A stretch of 64,000 nt of DNA from Janthinobacterium sp051380875 (GTDB lineage Bacteria; Pseudomonadota; Gammaproteobacteria; Burkholderiales; Burkholderiaceae_D): NCBI RefSeq assembly GCF_051380875.1, contig NZ_JBNYXW010000006.1:1-64000 (forward strand). The letters are read 5' to 3'. This document shows positions 52,282-60,131 of the stretch, piece by piece; position 1 is the stretch's first letter; the number at the start of each line of letters is the position of its first letter. The notes beneath the pieces were generated by a model. That model made no database searches. It was not told the DNA's origin and saw only the letters and a program-made list of their open reading frames with translations. A program made the translations under genes and the position numbers.

Positions 52282-52623
52282 GTGAAAACAGGCGGTATCG
52301 ATAGCAGCAGGATCGAGGCGATGATCGCGCAACTGAAGTCGGCGGCCACGCGGCCAGAAGCGAAAGTGCCGGCGATCCAGACCGAAGCCTCGGCGGCCAA
52401 GGTGAATTTTGCCGATGCCTTCAAGGGCGCGCTGGACTCCGTCAGTGGCGCGCAAAAGGCCTCGTCGGCGCTGGGCCAGCGCTTTACCATGGGCGACGAC
52501 AAGGTCAGCCTGTCGGATGTGATGGTATCGATGCAAAAGTCCAGCATCGAATTCCAGGCCACGGTGCAGGTGCGCAATAAACTAGTGTCGGCGTATCACG
52601 AGATCATGAATATGCAAGTTTAA
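52282..52623 (+). CDS. fliE: Flagellar hook-basal body protein FliE
   Basis: This small protein of 113 residues joins the MS ring to the rod. It starts with GTG at 52282 preceded by AGGAGG. The C-terminal part has the family patterns VNFADAFKGALDSVSGAQKASSALGQRFTMGDDKVSLSDVMVSMQKSSIEFQATVQVRNKLVSAYHEIMNMQV. It is divergent from fliF, with a 285-base spacer carrying both promoters, and ends at a strong terminator. Confidence 0.95.
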   Translation: MKTGGIDSSRIEAMIAQLKSAATRPEAKVPAIQTEASAAKVNFADAFKGALDSVSGAQKASSALGQRFTMGDDKVSLSDVMVSMQKSSIEFQATVQVRNKLVSAYHEIMNMQV

Positions 52624-52624
52624 G

Positions 52625-52649
52625 GCCACCCCTTGGGGTGGCTTTCTTT
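52625..52649 (+). terminator. Terminator between fliE and ycgR
   Basis: The perfect eight-base arms GCCACCCC (52625-52632) and GGGGTGGC (52635-52642) are followed by TTTCTTT. The stem overlaps the region just past the convergent ycgR stop and may act on both strands. Confidence 0.88.
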
Positions 52650-53409
52650 AGCTCAACCCCGCAATCCGTGCATTGCGTTCACGCTCCAGACGCGTGATAT
52701 AGCGCTGCACGTGCGCCAGCATGCTGCGCGGCAAGTCGATGAACTGGCAGCCCAGGCGGCGGTTCAGCTTGTTATTCAACAAGGTCAAGTCCAGCGAGTT
52801 GCGGATCTGCAAGGTGGCGGTGACGATGCCGATGTCCGGCAAGTCGATGCGGCAGCCCGGGTAGTTTCTGGCGATGGTCTCGCCCAGCATCAATTTATTG
52901 TCCAGGATGGCGATGCCGCCGCAGCTGATGTCGGCCAGCGGGAACAAGGTGTTGGCGCCGCCCAGCGCAGGCGGCAGGGGAATCGTCACGCGCACGGGGT
53001 TGCTGACGGGCGTCGTCATGCGGTAGTACTCGCGCCGCTGCAAGCGGATCAGGGTTTCCGGCACGGCAATTTTCAAGGCGGGCGTGCCGTCATGGCTGCA
53101 CTCTTCCACCTGGGCGCTGGCGAACAGAATGCGGATCTTGTCGAGCGAGGTTTCAAACGAGATGCCGGTGGCGGCCACCATGCGCCGGTTTTGGTCGGCG
53201 TTGACGGAACGGTCGAGGATGACGGTGTTGCGTTCGGCATCGACTTCCAGGATGGAGGTGACGCACACATCGGATTCGCCGTGGATCAGCATGCGGATCA
53301 GCTGGTTCTTTTCACTGATGCTGCGCAGCAAGGAGATGATTTCCCGCCGCGATTCCACTTCAAAGTCATGCCAGTTTTCGAGGCCGGAATCCATAATATG
53401 TGCTTGCAT
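52648..53409 (-). CDS. ycgR: Flagellar brake protein YcgR (PilZ domain)
   Basis: This is a c-di-GMP-responsive brake of 253 residues. The N-terminal YcgR_N domain (about 15-118) precedes the PilZ domain with the c-di-GMP motif RREYYR (125-130) and DISCGG (160-165). Both are intact, so c-di-GMP binding is expected. In enterics YcgR acts on the stator-rotor interface to slow swimming. It is the last gene of the fliD operon, placing it under late flagellar control, and a diguanylate cyclase gene lies at 61,888. ATG at 53409 has AGG at a five-base distance. Confidence 0.92.
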   Translation of the reverse strand: MQAHIMDSGLENWHDFEVESRREIISLLRSISEKNQLIRMLIHGESDVCVTSILEVDAERNTVILDRSVNADQNRRMVAATGISFETSLDKIRILFASAQVEECSHDGTPALKIAVPETLIRLQRREYYRMTTPVSNPVRVTIPLPPALGGANTLFPLADISCGGIAILDNKLMLGETIARNYPGCRIDLPDIGIVTATLQIRNSLDLTLLNNKLNRRLGCQFIDLPRSMLAHVQRYITRLERERNARIAGLS

Positions 53410-53419
53410 TGATGCCTGT

Positions 53420-53746
53420 CTATGTATCTGTGGGATTGAAACTGGTGTCGGGCGGCGGCGGGAGCGGCCCGCCATGCGCAGATTCAATATGATATAACCA
53501 GGCCAGCAGTTCCGCAATCGCCCGATACAGGCCGGGCGGAATTTGCCGGTCCAGATCGACATCCATCAACAGCGCCACCAATTCCTTCGATTCATGCACG
53601 AAGACACCGTGTTCGCGCGCCGTGCTGATGATCTGCTCGGCGATCAGGCCGCTGCCCTTGGCCACCACCTTGGGTGCGGGCGTGCCGCTCTGGTAAGCCA
53701 GGGCGACGGCCGTCTGCGGCACCTTGCGCCTGGTGTCATCCTGCAT
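53420..53746 (-). CDS. FlhB C-terminal domain-like protein (FhlB/EscU-YscU family)
   Basis: This is a stand-alone homologue of the cytosolic domain of FlhB, 108 residues with no transmembrane helices. It contains QTAVALAYQSGTPAPKVVAKGSGLIAEQIISTAREHGVFVHESKELVALLMDVDLDRQIPPGLYRAIAELLAWLY-type features of the FlhB C-terminal half. It starts after the position of the NPTH cleavage site, so it resembles the cleaved FlhB fragment. Similar small proteins (FhlB) can partly replace that domain in Salmonella. It overlaps the preceding FliK-like gene by 11 bases and is followed by ycgR. Confidence 0.85.
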   Translation of the reverse strand: MQDDTRRKVPQTAVALAYQSGTPAPKVVAKGSGLIAEQIISTAREHGVFVHESKELVALLMDVDLDRQIPPGLYRAIAELLAWLYHIESAHGGPLPPPPDTSFNPTDT

Positions 53747-54920
53747 CGTCGTCCCCCGGCACGGCTTCTTTGGCTTGCGCCGCCGCGTCAGCTTTGCCTG
53801 CAATGCTGAGGGAAGTCAATGGCCAGCCGGCTGCGTCGAGTGCCGCTTCGAGCCGCGCCGCATGCTGGCGCAGCGTTTCGGCGCTGCCCTCGCTGCCGGC
53901 CTGTATCTGGATGGCCACGCGGCCGCCCTGCAAGACCACTTGCGCTTCCAGGTCGCCCAGCAGCGCAAACTGGAAGCGCACGCTGCTGCGCCAGGCCGTC
54001 GCGTCTGCGTCGGCGTCGTTGCCGTCCTGCTGCTGTCCTTGCGGGGCATCTTTGGTGATATCCCATTGCATCTTCTGGCCGGGCCAGGCCTCGCCCTGCC
54101 ACTGTACGCGCGCCTGTTCATGGGTATGCAGCTGCAAGTTGATCAGTTGCGCCGAGGCAAGGTCGGTGCCCGTCCTGGCAGTGTCGCCCTGCTGGGCTTT
54201 CTGCATTTGCGGTTCCAGCAGCAGCGACGCCAGCGCACGCTTGCCTTCGGCCCATTCGGCCACATGCGATTCATAGAACAGGCCGCTGCTGCCGACGGCA
54301 TCGCGCAGCTTTTGCGCCACTTGCGCGGGATCAACCCCCGGCGGCGCGATCAGCGGCGTCTTGCCGACCAGCGACAGGGGCGCGCCCGGCACGCTTTCCG
54401 CCTGGCTCAGCACGCTGCTGATGGCGCGTGCGGTGGTGCTCAGTTCCGGCGCGAGCGTGTCGCCGCCTAGCGACGGCAGCAGGCTGGCCGGTGTCAGGGG
54501 TGCGCGGCTGAGAAGGGTGGCCGCCGTGCTGCTGGCGCGGCTGCCCGCCTGGGCGCCCAGGGTAGCGGCAGCATCGGCATCGGCGTCGGCATACGTCAGC
54601 AGGGTGCCAGCGGGCGTGTCGCGGGCGTTGCCGATTTGAAAGGAAGGGCGGGGGTTGATGCCGATCAAGGTCAGCGCAATTTGCGTGCCCGGCTGCGCGC
54701 CGGCGGGCAGCTGCATGCGTGCCGGCGTGCCGGCCACGCGCACCAGATAGCTGCCGTCGCCCATGCGGGCCAGCACTTGTCCCTGCATGGACTTGCCGAT
54801 CAGTCCCTGCAGCGAGCGCTGGAATTCGGCCTGGCGCGGGTCGCCGACAGTGTCGGCCGGACGCGTGCCCTTGACCGGGGTCAAGGGCGTCATGCCGATG
54901 GCATCCATCTTCGGCAGCAT
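53736..54920 (-). CDS. Second FliK-like hook-length control family protein
   Basis: This is a 394-residue protein with FliK-type organisation. The N-terminal part is Ala/Gly/Pro/Thr-rich, and the C-terminal Flg_hook-like domain (about 300-385) contains VRFQFALLGDLEAQVVLQGGRVAIQIQAGSEGSAETLRQHAARLEAALDAAG. Acidic Asp-Ala repeats (DADADA) occur twice. The classical fliK is at 45,452, so this is a diverged paralogue. It is translated just before the FlhB-like small gene, with overlap, within the fliDST operon. That pairing mirrors the FliK-FlhB switch couple. Its role is unknown. Confidence 0.8.
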   Translation of the reverse strand: MLPKMDAIGMTPLTPVKGTRPADTVGDPRQAEFQRSLQGLIGKSMQGQVLARMGDGSYLVRVAGTPARMQLPAGAQPGTQIALTLIGINPRPSFQIGNARDTPAGTLLTYADADADAAATLGAQAGSRASSTAATLLSRAPLTPASLLPSLGGDTLAPELSTTARAISSVLSQAESVPGAPLSLVGKTPLIAPPGVDPAQVAQKLRDAVGSSGLFYESHVAEWAEGKRALASLLLEPQMQKAQQGDTARTGTDLASAQLINLQLHTHEQARVQWQGEAWPGQKMQWDITKDAPQGQQQDGNDADADATAWRSSVRFQFALLGDLEAQVVLQGGRVAIQIQAGSEGSAETLRQHAARLEAALDAAGWPLTSLSIAGKADAAAQAKEAVPGDDDAG

Positions 54921-54944
54921 GATGTGGGCCGGCCCCGTGCCCGC

Positions 54945-55271
54945 TTACACGCCGTAGGCGTTGGCCAGGCGCCGTTCGGTACCGGTACTACTGATCAGCT
55001 TGGACAATTGCCCCATCCACGGCATGGTCAGGTCGCGGATCTTGCGGTCGTCTTCCAGGATTTGCTTGATCAGCGCTACCTTGCGCAGGCGGCCGGCGCT
55101 TTCCAGCACGATTTTTTCTTCATTCGCCTTCAGCGCGGCTACATGCGTGCTCACTTGCTGTTCCAATACTTCCAGCTGGTCCCAGTCGGCATTGCTGGCG
55201 GCGCCGAGCATTTGGCTGGTCAGGGCTTGAATGGCTTCGTAGATCGTCAGTACTTGTTGATTCGTCATCAT
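54945..55271 (-). CDS. fliT: Flagellar protein FliT
   Basis: This is a small helical chaperone of 108 residues for the filament cap FliD; in Salmonella it also inhibits FlhDC. The pattern NQQVLTIYEAIQALTSQMLGAASNADWDQLEVLEQQVSTHVAALK and LIKQILEDDRKIRDLTMPWM fits the family. It starts three bases after the fliS stop. Two adjacent ATG codons (55271 and 55268) are possible starts. Confidence 0.9.
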   Translation of the reverse strand: MMTNQQVLTIYEAIQALTSQMLGAASNADWDQLEVLEQQVSTHVAALKANEEKIVLESAGRLRKVALIKQILEDDRKIRDLTMPWMGQLSKLISSTGTERRLANAYGV

Positions 55272-55274
55272 GGA

Positions 55275-55727
55275 TCAGGCGCTCGCAAAGTTGGGCATGC
55301 GGGAGGCGGGAGGTTCGGCGGCTGCCAATTGCGCGCCGGGCGTGCCAATGGCATTCCAGGTGTCGCGCAATTCGGTCAGCAGGCGTTGCACCTCTTCCAG
55401 CAAGGCCACGTCGTTTTTCAGGTTGGCCGTCAGCAGGCGTGCGCCCATGTATTCGTACAGGGCGTCGAGGTTTTCGGCGATCTCGCCGCCCGCATTCTTG
55501 TCCAGGCTGGCGCGCAGGCCATTGTCGATCAGCTTCATGGCGCGTGAAATGGACTTGCCCTTTTCAGGGATATTGCCCGATTTCATGTGCATTTGCGCGC
55601 TCAGCACGGCCACCAGGGCGCCGTCATACAGCATGGTGATCAGCTTGTGCGGCGATGCGGTACCAATGCCTGTTTCCAGGCCGACTTTGGCATACGATTG
55701 CGCGCCCCTGTTCGATGATCCAAACAT
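55275..55727 (-). CDS. fliS: Flagellin export chaperone FliS
   Basis: This is a 150-residue helical-bundle chaperone that holds flagellin before export. YAKVGLETGIGTASPHKLITMLYDGALVAVLSAQMHMKSG is the conserved N-terminal part, and LDALYEYMGARLLTANLKND the second conserved region. The C-terminal extension is Ala/Pro-rich. It lies between fliD and fliT, the usual order. Confidence 0.95.
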   Translation of the reverse strand: MFGSSNRGAQSYAKVGLETGIGTASPHKLITMLYDGALVAVLSAQMHMKSGNIPEKGKSISRAMKLIDNGLRASLDKNAGGEIAENLDALYEYMGARLLTANLKNDVALLEEVQRLLTELRDTWNAIGTPGAQLAAAEPPASRMPNFASA

Positions 55728-55750
55728 AATAGTCCTCTGATAAATATTCG

Positions 55751-57757
55751 TTAAGCCGACGCCGCCAGCGCCGCGAGTTGCTGAGTCAAAAAATTGCTGG
55801 TGCTGTTCATCGAGCTGAGCGTCACGTCGAGCGAGCTGTATTGCTTGCGCAGCCGCGCCTCGGTCAGGGTCAGCCGGGTATTGAGCGCATCGCGCTGCTT
55901 GCCAATATCGGCCACGCTCTTGTTCAAGCCATCGTTCTTGTTTTGAATCAAGCCCGAGGTCCCCAGGTAATTGTCGGTAATGCTGGCAAACAGGGCGCTG
56001 ATACCCTTGGAGATATTCACCGTGCCGCGGTCGCCCAGCTGTCCGCCATTGATCAGCACGGCAATGCCGGCGCTGCCGGAGCCGGCCGAACCGGTCAGTG
56101 TCTGGCCGCTGCCGACTGCGACGGCGCCGCCGATGGTGCCGGCCACGTCTTCGCCGGTGGTCATGGTCGGCGTGCCGAACAGTGCATCGGCGCCATTGCC
56201 GGTGATTTCCAGTTTGGAAGCGGAACCGTATTTATTTGACACGATGCTGATCACGCCGTTTTCCTGCGTGACCTTGACGCCGGCACCGGCGTCCGACAGG
56301 CCGGAGGCGCCATTGATCAGCGACTGCAAATGGCTGACCAGGCTATCGGCCGTGTAGTTGCCAGGCACCAGTGTCGCCTTGGTGCTGACACCGTTGATGG
56401 TCATCGACAGGTTGTCGTTGACGCCGGCGATGATATTCAGGCCAGCCGGATCGCTGCCCACCAGGCTACCCTGCGTGGCCAGCTTGGAAATCGAGATGCC
56501 TTTGGTGCCGACCGTCGAGTTGCTGGTCGAGCTGACAAAGCTGACCAGGCTGTCGGTGGTCGAGCCGGACGTCGCCAGCAGCTTGATGACGTCTTCCGAA
56601 TTCTTGTCGATGGCCGTTTGCAGCTTGCCGGTATCGAGTTTCAGCGTGCCGTCCTTCTGGAAAGCCACGCCCAGCTGGCTTAAGCTCGTTACGCTGCTGT
56701 CCAGGCCCGGCACCGTGGCGGCAAACATCTTGCGCAAGCTGTTTTGCAGGCTGATGGTGGTCGAGTCGCCCACCAGCGGACCGCCCGTGCGTGCCGCGCC
56801 CTGTTTCAGGCCGGGCGTGACGGCCGTCAGGCTGGTAATGGTCGTGTTCAGCTCGTTATATGCCTTGACGAAGTTGCTCAGGGCCGTCTTGATGCCGGAG
56901 GTGTCCATGCTGACGCCGACACTGCTGGTGCCGATCTTGGCCGCCGTCATGGTCACGCCGGGGATGGCGTTGTCGACATTATTCGTCTGGCTGGTGATGG
57001 CCACGCCATTGACGGTCAGCTTGGCATTTTGACCAGCATTGCTCTGCGTCATGTTCTGCGTGCCGTTGGGCGCGTACGCCAGCAAGTCGCTCAGTTCCTG
57101 GTCGCCGGCCACGGAAATGCGCATGCTCGACGTTTCGCCGCTCTTGTCCGAGGTCAGCACCAGGCGGTTGGGCTTGTCGCTACCGTCGGAAATGATGCTG
57201 GCGGTCACGCCGATGCCGGCCTTGTTGATGGCGTCGCGGATGCCTTGCAGTGAATTGTTGCTGCCGTCGATGGTGACGGTGCGCGCTGCGCGCGCCGGAT
57301 CGAGGTCGAAGGTGGCGCCCGTATACGTGCCGTCGGCCAGGGTGCCGCCCGTGACGCTGCCGAAATCAAAGGTCAGCACGGTGCTGGCGCCGGAACCGAT
57401 CAGGGAACTGGTGCTTGCCTGCCCTGCGGCGGCAATGGTTTGCGCCTGCGCCAGCTGGGTGACGTTGACGCTGTAATTGCCCTTGACGGTATCCTTGCCG
57501 GCCGTGGCGGTCAGCACGGCGCTATCAGACGTGCTGGCATTGGCCACCTTGTATTTCGAGGCATCGGCCAGCGCGGCGACGGTGCTCTGGAACGAACCGA
57601 CGGCGCCGCTCAGGGTGCCATAGGCGGATAATTGGGCGGTAATGGCCTTCTCTTTGTCCTGCATGGCGACAAAGGGGCGGCTCTCTACGGCCATCAGCTG
57701 ACTGACCAGGCCATTTACGTCGAGAACGCCACCAGTACTGACGGATGAAACAGCCAC
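55751..57757 (-). CDS. fliD: Filament cap protein FliD
   Basis: This is the filament cap subunit, 668 residues and clearly longer than the common 450-500. The N-terminal coiled part (VLDVNGLVSQLMAVESRPFVAMQDKEKAITAQLSAYGTLSGAVGSF) and the C-terminal coiled part (SLDVTLSSMNSTSNFLTQQLAAL) are normal. The central region is expanded with Gly/Ser/Thr-rich segments, implying an additional outer domain. It is the first gene of fliD-fliS-fliT-fliK2-fhlB-ycgR with a FliA promoter upstream. Confidence 0.95.
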   Translation of the reverse strand: MAVSSVSTGGVLDVNGLVSQLMAVESRPFVAMQDKEKAITAQLSAYGTLSGAVGSFQSTVAALADASKYKVANASTSDSAVLTATAGKDTVKGNYSVNVTQLAQAQTIAAAGQASTSSLIGSGASTVLTFDFGSVTGGTLADGTYTGATFDLDPARAARTVTIDGSNNSLQGIRDAINKAGIGVTASIISDGSDKPNRLVLTSDKSGETSSMRISVAGDQELSDLLAYAPNGTQNMTQSNAGQNAKLTVNGVAITSQTNNVDNAIPGVTMTAAKIGTSSVGVSMDTSGIKTALSNFVKAYNELNTTITSLTAVTPGLKQGAARTGGPLVGDSTTISLQNSLRKMFAATVPGLDSSVTSLSQLGVAFQKDGTLKLDTGKLQTAIDKNSEDVIKLLATSGSTTDSLVSFVSSTSNSTVGTKGISISKLATQGSLVGSDPAGLNIIAGVNDNLSMTINGVSTKATLVPGNYTADSLVSHLQSLINGASGLSDAGAGVKVTQENGVISIVSNKYGSASKLEITGNGADALFGTPTMTTGEDVAGTIGGAVAVGSGQTLTGSAGSGSAGIAVLINGGQLGDRGTVNISKGISALFASITDNYLGTSGLIQNKNDGLNKSVADIGKQRDALNTRLTLTEARLRKQYSSLDVTLSSMNSTSNFLTQQLAALAASA

Positions 57758-57792
57758 AATAACCTCCTATGGGAAAGCATGAATATACCTAG

Positions 57793-57819
57793 TTAACGGC
57801 ATATTCGATCCAGACTTTA
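57793..57819 (-). promoter_or_regulatory. Sigma28 (FliA) promoter of the fliD operon
   Basis: On the minus strand TAAAGTCT (57819-57812), an 11-base spacer and GCCGTTAA (57800-57793) match the FliA consensus at 14 of 16 positions. It lies 36 bases ahead of the fliD start. Confidence 0.88.
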
Positions 57820-57877
57820 GAGGGGTATTTTGCTGCCTGTTTGCCCTTTGTCCATGCGGCGCTGGCACAGGGCTGCA

Positions 57878-58240
57878 TCAAGCCGTTTGCTTGATCAGCA
57901 AGCCTTGCACTTTTTCCAGGGCCTTGCCAATTTCCAGCGCCTCTTCGGTCGGCATCTGGCGGATGACCTCGCGGGTTTGCTGGTCGATGACCTTGACGAC
58001 CGTGCGGTTGCTGTCCGTGTCGACGGAAAACTCCAGTTCGCGCGACATGAACTGCATGGCCTTGTTGATATCGCTGACGGCCTGCCTGACGTCTTTCAGT
58101 TCGGGTTCGCTGCCTGCCTTGCCGGCCGCTGGCGCGCTCTTGCTGGCAGTGATGGCCGGTGCGGCGCCATAGGCAGTTGTGGCTGTCGTCGCGCGTTGCA
58201 GGGCGGCTGCAGCGCTGCCCGTTGCGTGTAGCTTATCCAT
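57878..58240 (-). CDS. flaG: FlaG family protein
   Basis: This is a small protein of 120 residues. A variable Ala-rich N-terminal part is followed by the FlaG domain (about 50-118): KDVRQAVSDINKAMQFMSRELEFSVDTDSNRTVVKVIDQQTREVIRQMPTEEALEIGKALEKVQG. FlaG influences filament length in several polar flagellates, but its mechanism is not settled. It lies between fliC and fliD and just after the first flagellin terminator, so expression by read-through or a private promoter is open. Confidence 0.93.
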   Translation of the reverse strand: MDKLHATGSAAAALQRATTATTAYGAAPAITASKSAPAAGKAGSEPELKDVRQAVSDINKAMQFMSRELEFSVDTDSNRTVVKVIDQQTREVIRQMPTEEALEIGKALEKVQGLLIKQTA

Positions 58241-58257
58241 GATGCTGTCCTCTAACG

Positions 58258-58302
58258 AAAATTCCCCGGCGGATCAAGATTATCAATCTGGACCGGCCGG
58301 GG
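58258..58302 (-). terminator. Intrinsic terminator of the first flagellin gene
   Basis: On the minus strand CCCCGGCCGG pairs with CCGCCGGGG, with an internal AGATT/AATCT stem, and is followed by AATTTT. The outer stem is the same as that of the second flagellin terminator at 60050-60084. Confidence 0.85.
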
Positions 58303-58333
58303 AGGGCTAAGCTACGGTACTACCGGGCGGTGA

Positions 58334-59794
58334 TTAACCGCGCAGCAGCGACAGCACGCCGTTTGGCAGCGAGTTGGCCTGGGCCAGCATCGCGGTACCC
58401 GCCTGTTGCAGGATCTGGCCGCGCGTCAGCTTGGCCGTTTCCGCTGCGAAGTCGGTATCCTGGATGCGGCTACGCGAAGCCGACAGGTTTTCCGACGTCG
58501 ATTCCAGGTTGCTCACGGCCGTTTCAAAGCGCGACTGCAAGGCACCGAAGGAAGCGCGCTGGCCGTTGACACTGGCCAGGGCAGAATCGAGAATCTTCAG
58601 CGCATCGTTCGAACCCGTAACGGTCGACACGTCGATGCTCGACACGGATTTCAGCGTGGCGGCAGCGGCGGTAACACCATTGCCGGCGGTGACATTACCC
58701 ACCGAGAAACCCTTGTCGGAGTTCATCGAGATATAGCCCATCGTGGTGGCGGTGCCACCGCTGGCGGCGATCGTGGCAGTGGTGCCAACGGTGCCCGTGG
58801 AATCGATGGCAGCTGCCACGACGGTATGCGCCCCGTTGGTGCTGTTATTGGTCAGATTGATGTTGTTGCCGGAAACATTCGTCAGGACCAGGCCGTCATT
58901 GGTATCGTTCAGCTTGGCGGTCACGCCGGTGGTCGAGGACACATCGTTGAAGGCGCTCACTGCCGAGGCCAGGCCCGATGCGTTCAGCGCAGCACCCACC
59001 GTGAAGGTGACGTTGGAGGCGGTAGTAGCATTGTCGGACTTGACGGCCATCGAATACACGCCACCGGCAATAAACTTGGCCGATTCTTCGGTCTTGGCCG
59101 TTGCCGTCACGCCCGTCTTGTCGGTCGAGCCATTGATGGTCGCCGCCAGCGTTTGCGCGGTGTCGGTCGACTTGGCGGTGATGGTCGCCGATTGCAGGCC
59201 CTGGATGTCGAACGTACCGCCAGCGTACGCGGTGCCAGCCGAGGTCGCAACGGTGGTGGGCGCTGCGGAAGTTGCCTGGTTGTTGCCGTAGTTATTCGTG
59301 CGGAAGTTGGCGGTCGTGGCCTGGATGGTTTGGCCGGCGTTGGCGCCCACCTGGAACGATGCCGTGCCGAACGAGCCGTCGAGCAGTTTCATGCCGTTGA
59401 ATTCCGACGTTTGCGAGATGCGGTCCGCTTCCGACAGCAGCTGGCCTACCTCGGCCTGGATGGCCTTGCGGTCGCCTGCCGAGTTGGTGGCATTCGACGA
59501 TTGCACTGCCAATTCACGTACGCGTTGCAAAATGTCGCCCGTCGATGCCAGCGAACCCTCGGCCGTTTGCAGCAGCGACACGCCGTCGTTGGCATTGCGT
59601 TTGGCTTGATCGAGGCCGCGGATTTGCGACGTGAAGCGCTCGGAAATCGCCAGGCCTGCAGCATCGTCTTTTGCGCTATTGATGCGCAAACCCGACGACA
59701 GGCGTTGCAATGAGGTGGACAGGGCCGACTGCGAAGTGCTCAGGTTGCGTTGCGCATTCAGTGATGCGGTATTGGTATTGATTACTGAGGCCAT
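58334..59794 (-). CDS. fliC: Flagellin, copy 1
   Basis: This is a filament subunit of 486 residues. The N-terminal D0/D1 region (NTNTASLNAQRNLSTSQSALSTSLQRLSSGLRINSAKDDAAGLAISERF) and the C-terminal region (LASVNGQRASFGALQSRFETAVSNLESTSENLSASRSRIQDTDFAAETA) are canonical. The central D2 part is Ala/Thr/Val-rich. No cysteine is present, as usual for exported flagellin. It has its own FliA promoter and terminator. The first 170 or so residues are almost identical to copy 2. Confidence 0.96.
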   Translation of the reverse strand: MASVINTNTASLNAQRNLSTSQSALSTSLQRLSSGLRINSAKDDAAGLAISERFTSQIRGLDQAKRNANDGVSLLQTAEGSLASTGDILQRVRELAVQSSNATNSAGDRKAIQAEVGQLLSEADRISQTSEFNGMKLLDGSFGTASFQVGANAGQTIQATTANFRTNNYGNNQATSAAPTTVATSAGTAYAGGTFDIQGLQSATITAKSTDTAQTLAATINGSTDKTGVTATAKTEESAKFIAGGVYSMAVKSDNATTASNVTFTVGAALNASGLASAVSAFNDVSSTTGVTAKLNDTNDGLVLTNVSGNNINLTNNSTNGAHTVVAAAIDSTGTVGTTATIAASGGTATTMGYISMNSDKGFSVGNVTAGNGVTAAAATLKSVSSIDVSTVTGSNDALKILDSALASVNGQRASFGALQSRFETAVSNLESTSENLSASRSRIQDTDFAAETAKLTRGQILQQAGTAMLAQANSLPNGVLSLLRG

Positions 59795-59885
59795 TTTTGA
59801 TGCTCCTTGCTATATGTTTTGGCTATGTGCCTTGTACCTTGGCCTGCCCCTCCATTCCGGGACACTCACACCGCAGTTATAGTCA

Positions 59886-59912
59886 TTAACGGAGTGCTGT
59901 ATGGAAAGTTTA
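59886..59912 (-). promoter_or_regulatory. Sigma28 (FliA) promoter of flagellin copy 1
   Basis: On the minus strand TAAACTTT (59912-59905), an 11-base spacer and TCCGTTAA (59893-59886) match the FliA consensus at 13 of 16 positions. The same two hexamer-like blocks recur ahead of copy 2. Confidence 0.85.
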
Positions 59913-59945
59913 GCGAAATAAGGCGAGTATATTTTTTCATTTTCG

Positions 59946-60001
59946 CCTCAAGTTGCAGCCGATGAAGGCGCTTAAACGGCATGCTTTCGCTAAACTTGAG
60001 G
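59946..60001. repeat. Long-spaced inverted repeat between the flagellin genes
   Basis: CCTCAAGTT (59946-59954) and AACTTGAGG (59993-60001) are perfectly complementary across a 38-base spacer. It lies upstream of the copy 1 FliA promoter and past the copy 2 terminator, so a binding site or a remnant structure is possible. Confidence 0.4.
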
Positions 60002-60049
60002 GTTGAATATAATTAAATAAAAGAAATATTCTTTATTATTTTTTTTATC

Positions 60050-60084
60050 AAAAAAATCCCCGGCGGGGAAAAACCCGGCCGGGG
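60050..60084 (-). terminator. Intrinsic terminator of the second flagellin gene
   Basis: On the minus strand CCCCGGCCGG pairs with CCGCCGGGG around a TTTTT-containing loop and is followed by ATTTTTTT. This is a strong rho-independent terminator. Confidence 0.93.
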
Positions 60085-60131
60085 ATGGCATATGGCGCGC
60101 GGGCGCCATGGCGGCGCTGCAGTAAGCGGCC

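Larger units (their letters stand above)
59795..60131. other. Intergenic region between the two flagellin genes
   Basis: This 337-base region contains no gene. It holds the copy 1 leader and FliA promoter (59886-59912), an inverted repeat CCTCAAGTT/AACTTGAGG (59946-60001) and the copy 2 terminator (60050-60084). The segment 60003-60056 is very AT-rich. Confidence 0.7.
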
